A stretch of 64,000 nucleotides of DNA from Asterias amurensis (Eukaryota; Echinodermata; Asteroidea; Forcipulatida; Asteriidae), in assembly GCF_032118995.1 (NCBI RefSeq), contig NC_092663.1:3720001-3784000 (forward strand), given 5' to 3'. The position numbers and the translations under genes are program-made. The notes beneath the pieces are model-generated. The model was not told where the DNA came from. It did not search any database and saw nothing but the letters and a program-made list of their open reading frames with translations. Positions 62,332 to 64,000 of this stretch are shown here, in pieces (within the stretch, counting starts at the first letter, position 1; every line of letters begins with the position of its first letter).

Positions 62332-62522
62332 CTAAAACAATAGAAAACAATATCATCTACTTCACATTCTTCTAGTAAGTACTTGGTTCTTCTTATATAG
62401 CGCAATATGCAGCCAATCAAACTAGGAACACCGGGGCGAACACGTTAATGCAATGGATATTGTTCAGCAAAAAGATATGATTGTTATTGTCTAGAGTTTT
62501 ATATGCAACATTGCATTGCTGT

Positions 62523-62920
62523 TTAAAGACACTGGACACTATTGGCAATTGTCGAAGACCAGTCTTCTCACTTGGTGTATCTCAACGTATGCATACAATA
62601 ACAAACCTGTGAAAATTTGAGCTCAATTGGTCGACGAAGTTGCGAGATAATAATGAAAAAAAAAATACCCTCGTCACACGAAGTTGTGTGCTTTTAGATG
62701 GTTGATTTCGAGACCTCAAATTCTAAATCCGGGGTCTCGAAATCAAATTCGTGGATTTTTTTTTTTTTTCACGAAAACTATGTCACTTCAGAGGGAGCCC
62801 TTTCTCACGATGTTTTATACTTTCAACATCTCCCCATTACTCGTCACCAAGTTACTCGTCACTCGTCACCATGGTTTTATGCTAATAATTATTTTGAGCA
62901 ACTACCCAAAGTCCACTGTT
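62523..62920 (-). mobile_element. TTAA-flanked MITE family A, copy 13
   Basis: TTAAAGACACTGGACACTAT at the left; the right end is diverged, with a local CTCGTCACC duplication near 62840-62870. Confidence 0.8.
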
Positions 62921-63064
62921 GTTTTATCTTTGAAAATAGATCAACAAATCGCCATTATCCAATGTTTTATTTACAGTTGGACGCAAGTTATGGTAAAATT
63001 GAGCTGCGGGAATCTAATTAAAGTAACAGAATACGTAAGGAACCAAAATCTTGAAGAACACACA

Positions 63065-63385
63065 TTTGCACAAAACTTACACGGTCTAATGATGGTGATA
63101 GGAGAAAATATCCCTAAAAATATTTGTCTGAAATTTCATATTTGATGAGAAATAAATAAACTAATTTCGCGTTTGGAGTTTATCGCTCAGTGAGCGTTTT
63201 ATTCATTTTTGTTTTGGCAGCGATGCAATGCAAAAGCAATCGGTTTCCACTGTTCTCTTGAGACCCAGATGGCCGATTGATCTACAAGTTTGTCAGTTTA
63301 TGTACATGGTGAACTACTTAAAGTGCTTACACTGACAGCAACTTTTGTTTTGCTAGCAAAACCAAATTTGTAATGTTCCTTTAAC
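63065..63385 (+). mobile_element. MITE family C copy
   Basis: Shares ACTTACACGGTCTAATGATG, GGAGTTTATCGCTCAGTGAG, ATGGCCGATTGATCTACAAG and the terminal GTAATGTTCCTTT with 41511-42052. The stretch 63386-64000 shows nothing I can name. Confidence 0.65.
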
Positions 63386-64000
63386 CTCTTTACTTGACAT
63401 GCAGTTTGAACATAAACGTTTGGTAATGTTTTAACTGTGAATCGTTTATTTAAACACCAAACCGCTAACAATACAAAGCATTTACTTTCTCAGAGCTTTG
63501 AAGAAATGTTCTCCGACTTTCTTAAACACATTTTATTTAAACCCATGATCTTTATATACAATCAAGATCCTCTGTGCTGTAAGGGGGAAAGGGTGAAAAA
63601 AGAACCAACCCCGATAAATACAAAATATACAAAATCGGGAACATTGAAACTTTGCTTTTATAATAATTTTCCCATGATATTAACAAACAACAGGAAACAT
63701 TCCTCCCAAATCGATTGTTGCAATATCCATTGTTTATTGTCATTGTTCATTGACAGATCTTACGCAATGTACATTCTGCTGATACATTTCATTTGGAGGC
63801 AGCAAAACACCTGTTTCCGTTTTTGCTTGTTCATCAGAAAAACCGAGACCTTCAGACCTTAATCTCTATGCTACATTTCACACTCCGTTTGTTGAGGTTT
63901 CGATTGTTCAATATTTCAAAAGAAAATGACCTTGTTGCCATTCCCAGTACACTGATGTGATTTCTGTTATAGGGGAGTTGATAACAAACAAGAATCGATC

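Noticed and set aside
34881-62331. Several separate genes in the 31-62 kb region
   Set aside because: All exons are on one strand with matching phases and form one domain series; no terminal exon, polyadenylation break or start exon was seen between them.
63437-63862. 141-residue plus-strand open frame near the right edge
   Set aside because: Composition is that of AT-rich non-coding DNA with no domain, repeat or splice signal match.
1-64000. Retroviral or LTR-type elements
   Set aside because: No gag, pol or env-like stretches and no long terminal repeats were recognised; the mobile sequences seen are MITEs, SINE-like and LINE fragments.

Overview
The window is animal nuclear DNA: AT-rich, with small exons, GT..AG introns and many dispersed transposon-derived repeats. 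The domain set (von Willebrand D / C8 / TIL / VWC, LDL-receptor class A, discoidin-like) and the short TTAA-flanked repeats suggest a marine invertebrate deuterostome, most likely an echinoderm and perhaps a sea star. The taxon is inferred, not proven. Nothing bacterial is present.

Almost the whole window is ONE giant gene on the minus strand, transcribed from about 62.3 kb down to base 1 and running off both ends. I traced one continuous frame through 127 predicted exons (37 upstream exons, 89 array exons and one cut exon). These hold about 19.07 kb of coding sequence, or roughly 6,350 residues. Every junction keeps phase.

Region 1 (62.3-51.5 kb) encodes two VWD-C8-TIL assemblies like those of von Willebrand factor, gel-forming mucins, SCO-spondin and hemolectin. 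Region 2 (50.9-31.6 kb) is a chain of cysteine-rich TIL/VWC-type modules with two LDLa domains, joined by short Thr/Pro-rich linkers coded by mini-exons. Region 3 (31.1 kb to base 1) is a near-perfect tandem array. Six complete 4.82-4.85 kb units and two partial ones each contribute exactly 743 codons in 14 exons: four diverged discoidin (F5/8C)-like domains, each followed by mucin-like Thr-rich linker exons. Introns are as well conserved between units as exons, so the amplification is recent, or is kept uniform by gene conversion or unequal crossing-over.

The upstream introns are full of dispersed elements: at least 13 copies of one TTAA-flanked family, two further palindromic MITE families, a foldback element, two tRNA-derived SINE-like families and two LINE 3' fragments. 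None of these occurs inside the array. The likely product is a secreted, disulfide-linked, heavily glycosylated giant protein that binds glycans or surfaces, such as an adhesive, mucus or clotting protein. Echinoderm Sfp1-like adhesive proteins and hemolectins are the closest known concepts. The specific role is inferred.
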